DNA of 64,000 bases from DASSUW01 sp963806395. Its GTDB lineage: Bacteria > Actinomycetota > Thermoleophilia > Solirubrobacterales > Solirubrobacteraceae. Positions 26,733 through 35,930 of the stretch are shown piece by piece. A program made the position numbers and the translations under genes. Within the stretch, counting starts at the first letter, position 1; every line of letters starts with the position of its first letter. The notes below the pieces were generated by a model, which worked only from the letters and a program-made list of their open reading frames with translations, made no database searches and was not told where the DNA came from. The DNA is taken from contig CAWDYI010000014.1 in the NCBI GenBank assembly GCA_963806395.1, forward strand, positions 62,001 to 126,000, given 5' to 3'.

Positions 26733-27358
26733 GCGCCGCAATCACGCGCGACGCCGAGGGCACGGTCACCGGCAACACGTACGACAAGTACGGATCGACA
26801 AATCCGGTCGTCCGGCGGCTGATGGCCGGCTTCGAGCGATCGCTCGACGAGCTGTTCCGCCGCGCCGCCCCGCGCTCGCTGCTCGACGTCGGCTGCGGCG
26901 AGGGCGTGCTCACCCACCGCTGGGCGGAGCGGCTCGAGGGCCGTGTGGTCGGGATCGACCTCGAAGACCCTGCGATCCAGTCCGAGTGGGCCAAGCGGCA
27001 GGCCCCGAACCTCGAGTACCGGGTGATGAAGGCCGAGGACCTCCCGTTCGCCGACGGCGAGTTCGAGCTGGCGGCGGCGATCGAGGTGCTCGAGCACGTG
27101 CCCGACCCCGAGCACACGGTGTCCGAGATGGCGCGCGTGGCGAGCGGCCACCTGCTCGTGTCGGTCCCCCGCGAGCCCCTCTGGCGCGGCCTGAACATGG
27201 CACGCGGCGCGTACCTGCGCGACCTCGGCAACACCCCCGGCCACGTGAACCACTGGTCGAAGCGGAGCTTCGTCGAGCTCCTCTCGCGGCATGGCGAGGT
27301 CGTGGAGGCGCGCTCTCCGTTTCCTTGGACCATGCTCCTAGTCGTAACGTCGCCGTAG
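26729..27358 (+). CDS. class I SAM-dependent methyltransferase
   Basis: A 209-residue Methyltransf_11-type protein with SLLDVGCGEGVLTHRWA (SAM-binding), GIDLEDP and DLPFADGEFELAAAIEVLEHV. Lies between the GT2 gene and the flippase gene, so a sugar or lipid-linked glycan is the likely substrate. ATG 26729 overlaps the GT2 stop. The last residues (WTMLLVVTSP) are hydrophobic. Confidence 0.85.
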   Translation: MSAAITRDAEGTVTGNTYDKYGSTNPVVRRLMAGFERSLDELFRRAAPRSLLDVGCGEGVLTHRWAERLEGRVVGIDLEDPAIQSEWAKRQAPNLEYRVMKAEDLPFADGEFELAAAIEVLEHVPDPEHTVSEMARVASGHLLVSVPREPLWRGLNMARGAYLRDLGNTPGHVNHWSKRSFVELLSRHGEVVEARSPFPWTMLLVVTSP

Positions 27359-27373
27359 CGGTCCACGCGGAGC

Positions 27374-28648
27374 TTGCGGAGCGTGGCCGCGGAGGCGAAA
27401 GGCGTATCCGAGGGCTACGGGCGCGGTGCCCGGATCCTGTCGGTCGGCATCGCCACGACCGGCGTTGTCACCTTCGCGTACTTCTCGCTCGCCAGCCACG
27501 CGCTGAGCGAGGCCGACTACAAGGGGATCACGGTCCTGTGGTCGGCGCTGTTCCTGATCATCTCGATCATCTACCGGCCGGTCGAGCAGCTGCTCTCGCA
27601 CACGATCGCGTCGCGCCGCGCGCTGGGGCATGCGGGGCATCCGCTGCGGGTGCCGCTGACGATCCAGCTGACCGCCGCCACCCTCTTCCTGGCCGTGGCG
27701 CTCGCGTTCCGCGAGCCGATCGAGGAGGACGTGTTCGACGGCTCCGCCGAGCTGTACTGGGTGCTCGTGGTGGCCGTGCTGGCGTACGCGGCGAGCTACT
27801 TCGCGCGCGGATGGCTGGCCGGCCACCAGCGGTTCGGCCTGTACGGCGGCCTCGTGCTGCTGGAGTCGGTGTCGCGCTGCCTGTTCGCGCTGGCGGTGGT
27901 GATCGGGATCGCCGACGGTCAGGGGGTGGTCGCGCTCGGGATCGCGGCGGCGCCGCTGGTCTCGCTGATGGTGCTGCCGTGGGCGCTCGAGCGCCGCGGC
28001 CGCGCGGAGCCCACGGCGGAGGGCGGGTCGATGCGCGAGGGCGCCGGGTTCGCGGGCGCCGTGCTCGCGATCATGGTCGCCGAGCAGACGCTGCTCAACG
28101 GCCCCGTGCTGGCGGTCGACGCGACCGCCGCCGACGCAGCGCTGGCGGGCTTCGTGTTCAACGCGCTGCTGATCACGCGCGCGCCGCTGCAGCTCTTCCA
28201 GGCGATCCAGACGTCGCTGCTCCCCCACCTCTCCGGCCTGGCCGCGTCCGGCGGCGGCGATGACTTCCGGCACGCGATCCGCGTCACCATGCTCGCCGTC
28301 GCCGGCTTCACGGCCGCGGTCGTGCTCGGCCTCGGGCTGATCGGCCCGTGGGCGATGGGCGTGCTGTTCGGCGGCGACTTCGACTACGGGCGCGGCGGCC
28401 TGATGCTGATCGGCCTCGGCATGGGGTTCCACCTGACCGCCGGCACGCTCAACCAGGCGGCGCTGGCGCGGCGCCGCGGCGCTCAGGCGGCGGCAGCGTG
28501 GCTGGTGGTGGCGGCGGCGTTCCTGCTGTGGCTGCTGACGTCACCGCTCGAGGACCAGCTGCTGGCGGTGGAGGCGGGCTACTGCGCGACGACCGGGCTG
28601 CTGGCCCTCGCGCTGTGGCTCATCGAGCGCGGCGCATCTCGTTCTTGA
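27374..28648 (+). CDS. polysaccharide flippase-like membrane protein (MATE/Wzx fold)
   Basis: A 424-residue protein with 12 or so membrane helices, beginning GARILSVGIATTGVVTFAYFSLASHALS, the usual first helix of Wzx-type lipid-linked oligosaccharide flippases. The charged loop RPVEQLLSHTIASRRA follows helix 2. TTG 27374 and GTG 27383 are both possible starts; neither has a good Shine-Dalgarno. It would move the lipid-linked glycan across the membrane. The 3' end overlaps the converging gene by 29 bp. Confidence 0.85.
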   Translation: MRSVAAEAKGVSEGYGRGARILSVGIATTGVVTFAYFSLASHALSEADYKGITVLWSALFLIISIIYRPVEQLLSHTIASRRALGHAGHPLRVPLTIQLTAATLFLAVALAFREPIEEDVFDGSAELYWVLVVAVLAYAASYFARGWLAGHQRFGLYGGLVLLESVSRCLFALAVVIGIADGQGVVALGIAAAPLVSLMVLPWALERRGRAEPTAEGGSMREGAGFAGAVLAIMVAEQTLLNGPVLAVDATAADAALAGFVFNALLITRAPLQLFQAIQTSLLPHLSGLAASGGGDDFRHAIRVTMLAVAGFTAAVVLGLGLIGPWAMGVLFGGDFDYGRGGLMLIGLGMGFHLTAGTLNQAALARRRGAQAAAAWLVVAAAFLLWLLTSPLEDQLLAVEAGYCATTGLLALALWLIERGASRS

Positions 28649-29525
28649 GGATCCGCAGCGACGGGCGCGCCTTGCCCTTGGGGTCGATCAGCCCGGAGTC
28701 CCAGCGCGGGCGGCGCTGCTGCGGCGCGAGCCAGTGGTAGATGTAGATCCGCTTGACCCGCCGGCTCAGCCGCGCGAGCTTGAACACGTTCCGGATCGCC
28801 CGACCCGCGTTCTTGGTGTTGTACTCGCGCCGGCGCTTCCCGTCGACCCAGCGATTCGCGATGCCGCCGGTCTCGCTGAACCAGACCTGGCCCTTTGTGT
28901 ACGCGAGGACCTTCCGCGTCAGCGTCGACCGGTGGCGGTTCGCGTCGACGTGGTTGTGGATGCTCCAGATCGGGATCCGGTAGCGGGCGACCTTGCGGAA
29001 GCGCTTGATCCAGCTCAGCAGCTTGCGGTCGTCGAGCAGTGAGGGCGCCGACACGGTGCACTCGGGGCAGTTGCGCTTGATCGAGTCGTAGTACTTCGCC
29101 ACCCGATCCGGCCGGTAGCGGGTCGGCTGGGTCTCGTGGTTGGCCTCGTTCCACGCCTGGAAGAGACGCAGGTACGGATAGCGCCGCCGGAGCAGGCGGA
29201 ACTGGTGCGCGAACGAGTCCCGGCTCGGCAGCTTGCGGGCCTTCCGGCGCTGGCGCGAGTGCCCGAAGGTGACGAGGATGTTCGCCCGCGCACGCCGCGC
29301 CCGGGCCATCCAGGCGTCCAGCTCGGCGGTCTCCCACGCGCTCGTCATCGCATCCCACGAGACGACGTAGCGCACGTACGGCGTCTTGAGCGACTGCCAG
29401 CGCGTGTCGTCGAAGAACGTGGGGTTCTGCTCGCCGATCCCGACCTTGAGCTTGACCTTGGCGGCCTGCGCCGGCGCGGCGAAGCACACGAGGGCGAGAA
29501 TGGAGATGAGGAAGACGCGGGTCAC
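28620..29525 (-). CDS. secreted GH-A clan glycoside hydrolase-like protein
   Basis: A 301-residue exported protein: signal peptide ending AQA-A, then a single (beta/alpha)8 domain. E127 in FQAWNEANHE is the expected acid/base and E218 in VWFSETGG the expected nucleophile of clan GH-A (GH39/GH5-like). Spacing of 91 residues between them fits the fold. Probably trims or hydrolyses the glycan made by the neighbouring genes. GTG 29525 is chosen because it opens the signal peptide; a longer frame upstream adds 35 Arg-rich residues. Confidence 0.8.
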   Translation of the reverse strand: MTRVFLISILALVCFAAPAQAAKVKLKVGIGEQNPTFFDDTRWQSLKTPYVRYVVSWDAMTSAWETAELDAWMARARRARANILVTFGHSRQRRKARKLPSRDSFAHQFRLLRRRYPYLRLFQAWNEANHETQPTRYRPDRVAKYYDSIKRNCPECTVSAPSLLDDRKLLSWIKRFRKVARYRIPIWSIHNHVDANRHRSTLTRKVLAYTKGQVWFSETGGIANRWVDGKRRREYNTKNAGRAIRNVFKLARLSRRVKRIYIYHWLAPQQRRPRWDSGLIDPKGKARPSLRILKNEMRRAR

Positions 29526-29563
29526 GAGTTGATCAAAACGCGGGTACGGCCCCGAAAGTTGCG

Positions 29564-30769
29564 CTACGCGTGCGATGCGGCAGCGGCTGACAGCTGTGCG
29601 GCGTTGGCCTCGGCCTCGCCGGGTCGCCACTGCGTCTTCGGCGCGATCGCACGGGAGATCACGCGGTCGCGGTGGCGCTCGATCGTGGCGAGCATCGACC
29701 GCACCAGCTCCTCGCCGAGGTAGTGCGGCTTGAGCCCGAGCTCACGCAGCTTGGTGTTCGTCGCGTTGTAGTAGTGCTCCTCCTGCTCGACGCGCGGATT
29801 CTCGAAGTGCTCGATGTCCACGTGGTAGCCGAGCTCGGCGCCGGCGCGCTGGGCGAGCTCCGCGAGCTCCAGCACCGTGAACTGCTCGGTGAACTGGTTG
29901 AAGACCCGGAACTCGCCGCCCTGGGCCGGGTTCGTGACCGCCAGCTCGACGCACTGCAGCGTGTCCCGGATGTTCAGGAAGCCGCGCGTCTGACCGCCCT
30001 TGCCGTAGACGGTCAGCGGGTGCCCGATCACCGCCTGCACGCAGAAGCGGTTGAGCGCCGTACCGAAGATCTCGTCGTAGTCGAACCGCGTGCAGAGACG
30101 ATCGTCGAGCGCCGTCTCCTCGGTCTCGATCCCGTACACGACGCCCTGGTTGAGGTCGGTCGCGCGCAGGCCCCAGATGCGGCAGGCGAAGTGGATGTTG
30201 TGCGAGTCGTGGACCTTCGAGAGGTGGTAGAGCGACCCGGGCATCTTCGGGAACGGCAGCGTGTCGGTGCGCCCCTTGTGCGTGATCTCGATGAAGCCCT
30301 CTTCGATGTCGATGTTCGGCGTCCCGTACTCGCCCATCGTGCCGAGCTTCACCAGGTGGCAGTCCGGCACCCGGTCGCGGATCGAGAACAGCAGGTTGAG
30401 GTTGCCGATCACGTTCGTCTGCTGCGTCTCGACGGCGTGGCGGCGCGAGATCATCGAGTACGGCGCGGAGGGCTGCTCGCCGTAGTGGACGACCGCGTCG
30501 GGGAGCACCTCGGCGACCACGCGGTCGAGGAACTCGCCGTCCTCGATGTTGCCCACGAACGCGTGGATGTCCTTGCCCGTCGTCTCGCGCCACGTGTCGA
30601 TGCGGTCGGCGAGACCCTGGATCGGGGTCAGGGAGTCGGTCCCATGCTCGTGATGCCACCGCCGGCGGGCGAAGTTGTCGACCACGAAGACCTCATGGCC
30701 GCGGGAGGAGAACCGCATCGCCGTCGGCCACCCCAGGTAGCCGTCGCCGCCGAGGATCAAGATTCGCAT
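29564..30769 (-). CDS. sqdB: UDP-sulfoquinovose synthase-like epimerase
   Basis: A 401-residue short-chain dehydrogenase/epimerase. The NAD motif is ILGGDGYLG (residues 5-13), TMGEYGTPN at 144-152, and the catalytic Y181-x3-K185 (YHLSK). The TMGEYGTPNIDIEEGFI block and the long HHEHGTDSL insertion are typical of SQD1/SqdB, which joins UDP-glucose and sulfite into UDP-sulfoquinovose for sulfolipid or sulfoglycan. No sqdX/sqdD glycosyltransferase of the usual type is nearby. The ATG overlaps the preceding membrane gene by 13 bp. Confidence 0.88.
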   Translation of the reverse strand: MRILILGGDGYLGWPTAMRFSSRGHEVFVVDNFARRRWHHEHGTDSLTPIQGLADRIDTWRETTGKDIHAFVGNIEDGEFLDRVVAEVLPDAVVHYGEQPSAPYSMISRRHAVETQQTNVIGNLNLLFSIRDRVPDCHLVKLGTMGEYGTPNIDIEEGFIEITHKGRTDTLPFPKMPGSLYHLSKVHDSHNIHFACRIWGLRATDLNQGVVYGIETEETALDDRLCTRFDYDEIFGTALNRFCVQAVIGHPLTVYGKGGQTRGFLNIRDTLQCVELAVTNPAQGGEFRVFNQFTEQFTVLELAELAQRAGAELGYHVDIEHFENPRVEQEEHYYNATNTKLRELGLKPHYLGEELVRSMLATIERHRDRVISRAIAPKTQWRPGEAEANAAQLSAAAASHA

Positions 30770-32115
30770 GGCGGGGCAAGATAGCGGCTCGGAAGGCGGC
30801 GCCAGATCCGTTGGGCGGCCATCGCGACCGCCACGCCGGCCAGCGCCATCACCAGCGGCATCAGCGTGACGTTGCGCCGCGTGCCCGCCAGGAGCAGGCC
30901 GCCGACCACCGTCACCCCGAGCAGGAGCGCGCCGATCGGCAGCACTTCCCAGCGCCGCCGCAGCGTCAGCAGCACGAGCCCCGCGAGGGCGAGCGCGAGC
31001 ACCGTGAACTGGAAGATGGTGCCGTACGTCGAGCGGCCGGCCGCGCCTGACCCGTGCCACATATGCCACATCTTCCCGAGCACCATGGCGGCGAAGTCGA
31101 GCGGCTCGTTCGTGATGTAGTGCTCGGCGTTCTCGCGGCCGATGCGCTGCAGCGCTGCATCGCGAGGCAGGTCGGGATAGCGCGCGGCCACGCGGTTCAG
31201 CAGCGGCGTCATCGAGGTCCGGCTGAGCTCGGTCGCGCTCAGGTTCTCGCGTCCTTGGTAGCGCTTGATCAGCACCCGCTTGACGTCGAGGTGCAGCCCG
31301 TTGCCGGGCACGTAGGTCCCGATGTACAGCGCCTTCCCGCCGCCCGTGCTGATCGGGACGAACCGCCCCTCGACGCTCGAGACATGCGCCGTCCACGGCA
31401 CGATCGGCAGCGCGAAGGCGGCGGCGAGCACGGCCGCCGCGACCAGCCCGTTCCGCCACGAGCTCGTGCGCCCGACGCGCAACAGCGCCAGCGGCGCGAG
31501 GACCGCCACGAACGCGAGGTACTCGGGCCGCGCGAAGGCGGTGAGGCCGAGCAGGAAGCCGGGCAGCGCCCACGCCCACCACCTGCGTCCGCGGTCGCCC
31601 GCCCACAGGAACGACAGCACCGCGCCGGCGAGCGTGAACGTCGCAAGCGGCTCGCTCATCAGCTTGCCGGTGAAGAAGATCGTCACCGGATACACGGCCA
31701 GCAGCAGCGCGCCGATCAGACCGGCGAGCGGACCGGCCAGACGGCGCCCGATCAGGTACACGAGCACGATCGTGAGCGCACCCAGGAGCGCGACCACGAG
31801 CCGCGCGATGCCGGGATGCTCGCCACCGGTCGCGTAGTAGACGGCGGCGTAGAACAGCGGGGCGCCGGGCGACCAGTCGTACGGGCTCGCGGCGCCGGGG
31901 ATCGCGAAGCGCTGGTGCTCGTAGAGCTGCTCGGCGACCGAGGCGTACACGGCGGAGTCGCTGCCGGGCCGCACGTCGAGCGGCTCGAGCGCGGAGTCGA
32001 CGCGCAGCGCGAGCCCCACGAGCACGATCACGGCCAGCGCGATCAGCACGCCGCGGCCGCCGTGCCGGTCCGCCAGCGCGCTCAGCCGGCCGGGCGGCGC
32101 GGCGACGGCGGTCAC
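30757..32115 (-). CDS. GT39-like membrane glycosyltransferase, paralogue 2
   Basis: A 452-residue multi-pass protein. The first external loop has PGSDSAVYASVAEQLYEHQRF and SPYDWSPGAPLFYA; about ten helices follow, and a luminal loop contains ALYIGTYVPGNG. GT-C fold membrane glycosyltransferase of the PMT_2 type. It is a close tandem paralogue of the upstream gene (shared SPYDWxPGAPLFY, GRRLxGPxxGL, ARPEYL, GKALxIGxYxPG). GTG 32115 overlaps the upstream stop as GTGA. Confidence 0.82.
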   Translation of the reverse strand: MTAVAAPPGRLSALADRHGGRGVLIALAVIVLVGLALRVDSALEPLDVRPGSDSAVYASVAEQLYEHQRFAIPGAASPYDWSPGAPLFYAAVYYATGGEHPGIARLVVALLGALTIVLVYLIGRRLAGPLAGLIGALLLAVYPVTIFFTGKLMSEPLATFTLAGAVLSFLWAGDRGRRWWAWALPGFLLGLTAFARPEYLAFVAVLAPLALLRVGRTSSWRNGLVAAAVLAAAFALPIVPWTAHVSSVEGRFVPISTGGGKALYIGTYVPGNGLHLDVKRVLIKRYQGRENLSATELSRTSMTPLLNRVAARYPDLPRDAALQRIGRENAEHYITNEPLDFAAMVLGKMWHMWHGSGAAGRSTYGTIFQFTVLALALAGLVLLTLRRRWEVLPIGALLLGVTVVGGLLLAGTRRNVTLMPLVMALAGVAVAMAAQRIWRRLPSRYLAPPCES

Positions 32116-33446
32116 GGTCGCTCCAGCCCCGGCGCCGGCTGCATGCGCCCCAGCAGCGCCTGCACGCGCGCGCGGGCGAGCAGCGCCGCCGGGACGATCG
32201 CGGTCGCCGCGAGCGTCATCACGAGCGGCATCAGCGCCAGGTTGCGCCGCGGGGCGGCGAGCACGATGCCCGAGAACAGCGTGACGCCGAGGATCAGCGC
32301 CCCGAACAGCAGCGCCTCGAACCGGCGCTGCCATGCGAGGAGCCCGAGGCCGGCGACGGCGAGCACGACGATCAGCGTCTGCAGCACGACCGCCGCGGGC
32401 GACAACATCGCACCGCTCGAGCCGCGCCACATCCAGCGCATCTTGGTGAGCGTCATCTGCGCGAGCGCCACCGGCTGCTCACGCGCGTAGCGGGCGAGGT
32501 TCGCCCGGCCGATCCGGCCCAGCGCCTCGTCGCGCGGCATGTCCGGGTGGCGTGCCGCCACGCGATCCAGCAGCGGCTCCATCGGCTGCCGCGCGCGCTG
32601 CTCGGGCGTGACGTTCCGCATCCCGAGGTAGCGCTCCATCAGATCGATCTTGACCCGGTCGTGGATCCCGTCGCCGGGGAGATAGGAGCCGATGAACAGT
32701 GCCTTGCCGCTCCCGGTCGTGACCGGCACGAAGCGGCCCACCTCGTTTGAGACGTGCAGCGCCCACGGGGCGACGACGACGGCGAACGCGACGGCGAGCA
32801 CCGCCGCGGCGGGCAGTCCGGAGCGAATCAGCGCGAGCAGCACCAGCACGGCGCCGAACACGAGGTACTCGGGCCGCGCCAGCGCGCTCAGGCCGATCAG
32901 CGCGCCGGGCGCGAGCCACGCCCACGCCGAGCGACGGTCGATCGCCCACAGGAAGGCGAGCACGGCGCCGGGGACCGTCACCTCGGCCAGCGGCTCGCTC
33001 AGCAGCCGGCCGGTGTTGAACACGAAGGCGGGGTAGGTGGCGGCCAGCACCGCCGCGACGAGCCCGCCCGCGGGTCCGCTCAGCCGGCGGCCCAGCAGGT
33101 AGCAGATCACCACGGTGACGAGGCCGAGCAGCGCGATCGTCAGCCGCGCGAGACCCGGGTGCACGCCGCCGGTGAGGTAGTACAGGCCGGAGTAGAACAG
33201 CGGTGCGCCGGGCGCCCAGTCGTACGGGCTGTCGGACCCGGGGACCGCGAACTGCTGATCGGAGTAGAGCAGCGCGGCGATCCGCTCGTAGCGCGCGGCG
33301 TCGGCCCCCTGGTAGGAGGAGTCGATCGGATCGAACACCCCGATCAGGCGGAGCCCGAAGCCCACGGCGAGCGCGATGCCGAGCAGGATCAGCACGACGC
33401 GCCCGTGGCGCTCGGGCAGCGTCCGGATGCGCGCCATCGGCGCCAT
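32112..33446 (-). CDS. GT39-like membrane glycosyltransferase, paralogue 1
   Basis: A 444-residue multi-pass protein paralogous to the gene just downstream. It has YQGADAARYERIAALLYSDQ with the acidic catalytic-loop residues, SPYDWAPGAPLFYSGLYYL, and the same external GKALFIGSYLPGDG. The two copies may act on successive sugars or different acceptors. Starts at ATG 33446 or 33437. Confidence 0.82.
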   Translation of the reverse strand: MAPMARIRTLPERHGRVVLILLGIALAVGFGLRLIGVFDPIDSSYQGADAARYERIAALLYSDQQFAVPGSDSPYDWAPGAPLFYSGLYYLTGGVHPGLARLTIALLGLVTVVICYLLGRRLSGPAGGLVAAVLAATYPAFVFNTGRLLSEPLAEVTVPGAVLAFLWAIDRRSAWAWLAPGALIGLSALARPEYLVFGAVLVLLALIRSGLPAAAVLAVAFAVVVAPWALHVSNEVGRFVPVTTGSGKALFIGSYLPGDGIHDRVKIDLMERYLGMRNVTPEQRARQPMEPLLDRVAARHPDMPRDEALGRIGRANLARYAREQPVALAQMTLTKMRWMWRGSSGAMLSPAAVVLQTLIVVLAVAGLGLLAWQRRFEALLFGALILGVTLFSGIVLAAPRRNLALMPLVMTLAATAIVPAALLARARVQALLGRMQPAPGLERP

Positions 33447-33467
33447 TCTAGCCCTGCTCCAGGCGGC

Positions 33468-34661
33468 TCAGCGGCGGGTCACGTGCTCGCAGCGGCGGGT
33501 CGTGACCTGGCGGTTCTGGCCGATCTTGACCGTGTCGTCACCGCGTCCGCAGTTGATCTTCGTGCGGTCCTTCGTGTACGCGAACACGATGTCGTTGCCC
33601 GCGCCGGCGTTCACCCGGTTGTAGCCGTGTCCGACGAGCCGGACGGTGTCGTCGCCGGGCCCGGCGGTGATGTAGTTCGTGCTGATGACGCCGCCGCCCT
33701 GCAGGTAGTCGTTGCCGGTGCCGCCGTCCATCACCGTCTTGCCGCCGCGCGAGGCGCCGTAGACGATGTCGTCGCCGGAGCCGGCGTCGATCCGGTCGGT
33801 GCCGCGGCTCGTGCCGGTCGGCTTGCGGTTGGCCCAGATGATGTCGTTCCCGCCGAGGCCGATCAGCCGGTCGGGGCCGAACGAGCCGAGCAGGTTGTCG
33901 TTGCGCTCGGTGCCCCTCGCGCGGCCGCCGCGGTTGCGCGTCATCTTCTTGACGCCTCTGGTCGGATCGGCCGGGCGCGGGGTCTCGAGGATCGTCTCGC
34001 AGTTGCGGATGTGGCCCCGCTCGATCGACCTGCGGTTCGAGAATCCGCCGCGCATGTGGAACGGGTTGATGTGGATGACGTCGGCGCCAGGCCCGCAGTC
34101 CACCCTGTCGACGGCCGTGCTGTTGTTGACGTACACGATGTCGTTGCCGACGCCCGCGTCGATGATGTCGCCGCCCGAGTCCGAGTAGATCGTGTCCGCT
34201 CCCGTGCCGCCGTTGATGTGATCGGTGGCGGTGCCGCCGTGAACCGTGTCGTTGCCGGGGCCGGCGTTGATGCGGTCGCCGGCGGCGCCCGCATCGACCA
34301 GGTCGTTGCCCTCGCCCGCGGAGATCCTGTCGCCGCCGAAGCCGCCCATGATCCAGTCGTCGCCGGTGTCGCCGTCGAGCAGGTCGCCGCCCGAGCCGCC
34401 GTCGAGGAAGTCGTGGCCGGCACGGCCGAACACGTCGTCGCCGCCCCACTCGCCGAGGATCCGATCCTGGCCGGGGCCGCCGATCAGGACGTCGCCGCCG
34501 CCGTCGCCGTTGATGATGTGGTTGCCGTTCGGGCCGCCGACGAGGCGGTCCTTGCCGGGCGTGCCCACCAGCGTCCGGCCCAGCGCGGTGGCCGGGACGA
34601 TCGCCAGTGCGCAACAGGCGAACGCGATCGCCCGCCGCAGATGCGCGTCCTTGAAGCTCAT
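33468..34661 (-). CDS. secreted RTX-type calcium-binding protein, copy B
   Basis: A 397-residue exported protein: signal peptide ending TALG-R, then RTLVGTPGKDRLVGGPNG and about 15 nonapeptides of the GGxGxDxux type (GGPGQDRIL, GGSGGDLLD, GGFGGDRIS) forming a calcium beta-roll. An insert with two Cys (VDCGPGADVIHINPFH, RNCETI) splits the repeats, and the C-terminus has CGRGDDTVKIG. Tandem paralogue of the next upstream gene. Unlike classical RTX proteins it has a Sec signal and no type I secretion genes nearby. Role probably surface structure or adhesion, inferred. Confidence 0.85.
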   Translation of the reverse strand: MSFKDAHLRRAIAFACCALAIVPATALGRTLVGTPGKDRLVGGPNGNHIINGDGGGDVLIGGPGQDRILGEWGGDDVFGRAGHDFLDGGSGGDLLDGDTGDDWIMGGFGGDRISAGEGNDLVDAGAAGDRINAGPGNDTVHGGTATDHINGGTGADTIYSDSGGDIIDAGVGNDIVYVNNSTAVDRVDCGPGADVIHINPFHMRGGFSNRRSIERGHIRNCETILETPRPADPTRGVKKMTRNRGGRARGTERNDNLLGSFGPDRLIGLGGNDIIWANRKPTGTSRGTDRIDAGSGDDIVYGASRGGKTVMDGGTGNDYLQGGGVISTNYITAGPGDDTVRLVGHGYNRVNAGAGNDIVFAYTKDRTKINCGRGDDTVKIGQNRQVTTRRCEHVTRR

Positions 34662-34681
34662 GGCCTTCGAATACCCCAGAC

Positions 34682-34697
34682 CAGGTTCTGGAACCTG
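34682..34697. other. short dyad between the two RTX-type genes
   Basis: CAGGTTC TG GAACCTG, a perfect 7-bp dyad in the 37-bp gap between the tandem copies. Could be an operator, a processing site or a weak terminator; nothing distinguishes these. Confidence 0.35.
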
Positions 34698-34698
34698 C

Positions 34699-35901
34699 TC
34701 AGCGCTTGTAGCGCCTCGTCACGGTCTCGCAATCGCGGGTCTTGACGCGCCGGTTGTAGCCGATCTTCACGACGTCGTCGCCGGGCCCGCAGTCGATCGT
34801 GACGCGATCCTTCGAGTAGGCGTACACGATGTCGTTGCCGTCGCCGCCGCGCACCCGGTTGAAGCCGTGGCCGACGAGCCGGACCGTGTCGTCGCCGGCG
34901 CCGCCGGCGATCGTGTTCCAGCTGGTCACGCCGCCGCCCTGCAGGTAGTCGTTGCCCGCGCCGCCGTCGATGATCGTCGAACCGCCGCGCGAGGCGCCGT
35001 AGACGACGTCGTCGCCTGCGCCGGCGTCGACCCGGTCGATCCCCCGGCTGTCGCCGGTCGGCTTGCGGTTGGCCCACATGATGTCGTTGCCGCCGAGGCC
35101 GACGAGCTCGTCCGGGCCGGAGGAGCCGAGCAGGTTGTCGTTGCGCTCGCTGCCGACCGCGCGGCCGCCGTGGTCGGGGGTCATCCGCTTGACGCCCTTG
35201 GCGGGGTCGACGATCGGCGCCGTCTCGACGATCGACTCGCAGTTGCGGAAGCGGCCCTCGCGCATCGAGCGGGCATTCGAGAAGCCGGCGCGCATGTGCA
35301 GCGGGTTGATGTGGAGGACATCCACGCCGGGGCCGCAGTCGACCGTGTCGACCGCGGTGCCGTTGTTGACGTACACGACGTCGTTGCCGACGCCCGCGTC
35401 GATGATGTCGCCGCTCGAGTCGGAGTGGATCACGTCGTTGCCCTCGCCGCCCTTGATGCGATCGGTGGCGCTGCCGCCGTGGATCGTGTCGTTGCCCAGA
35501 CCGCCGTCGATGTCGTCGCCCGCCGGCCCGCCGTCGATCGAGTCGTCTCCGTCGCCGCCGAACATGCGGTCGCCGCCGAAGCCCCCGATCATCGTGTCGT
35601 TGCCGACGTCGCCGTCGAGCATGTCACCGCCGGAGCCGCCGTCGAGGTGGTCGTCGCCCGCGCGGCCGTAGAGGTCGTCTCCGCCCCACTCGCCGAGCAG
35701 CCGGTCGGCAGCCGGACCGCCGGCGAGGTAGTCGCCGCCGCCGTCGCCGTTGATCACGTGGCTCCCCTTCGGTCCACCGACGAGGTGGTCCTTGCCGGGA
35801 GTGCCCACGAGCGTGCGCGCGGCGGTCGTCGCGGGCAGGAGGATCAGGGCGGCGCATGCGAACGCGATTGCCCGCCGGAGTGTCGCGTTCATCGATGTCA
35901 T
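34699..35901 (-). CDS. secreted RTX-type calcium-binding protein, copy A
   Basis: A 400-residue exported protein with signal peptide ending TTAA-R and mature start TLVGTPGKDHLVGG. It matches copy B along its whole length, including the insert VDCGPGVDVLHINPLHMR and the C-terminal CGPGDDVVKIGYNRR, at perhaps 70 percent identity by eye. All repeat units align without gaps, so duplication was of the whole gene. ATG 35901 or 35892. Divergent from the DUF2304-GT2 gene. Confidence 0.85.
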   Translation of the reverse strand: MTSMNATLRRAIAFACAALILLPATTAARTLVGTPGKDHLVGGPKGSHVINGDGGGDYLAGGPAADRLLGEWGGDDLYGRAGDDHLDGGSGGDMLDGDVGNDTMIGGFGGDRMFGGDGDDSIDGGPAGDDIDGGLGNDTIHGGSATDRIKGGEGNDVIHSDSSGDIIDAGVGNDVVYVNNGTAVDTVDCGPGVDVLHINPLHMRAGFSNARSMREGRFRNCESIVETAPIVDPAKGVKRMTPDHGGRAVGSERNDNLLGSSGPDELVGLGGNDIMWANRKPTGDSRGIDRVDAGAGDDVVYGASRGGSTIIDGGAGNDYLQGGGVTSWNTIAGGAGDDTVRLVGHGFNRVRGGDGNDIVYAYSKDRVTIDCGPGDDVVKIGYNRRVKTRDCETVTRRYKR

Positions 35902-35930
35902 GCCCCTGTTATCGGCCGGGTTGGCGCCGG

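Noticed and set aside
33544..34745. Plus-strand frames across the RTX genes
   Set aside because: Complement of the repetitive Gly/Asp codons gives Val/Ala-rich repeats; no start signal and the minus-strand genes have signal peptides and repeats.
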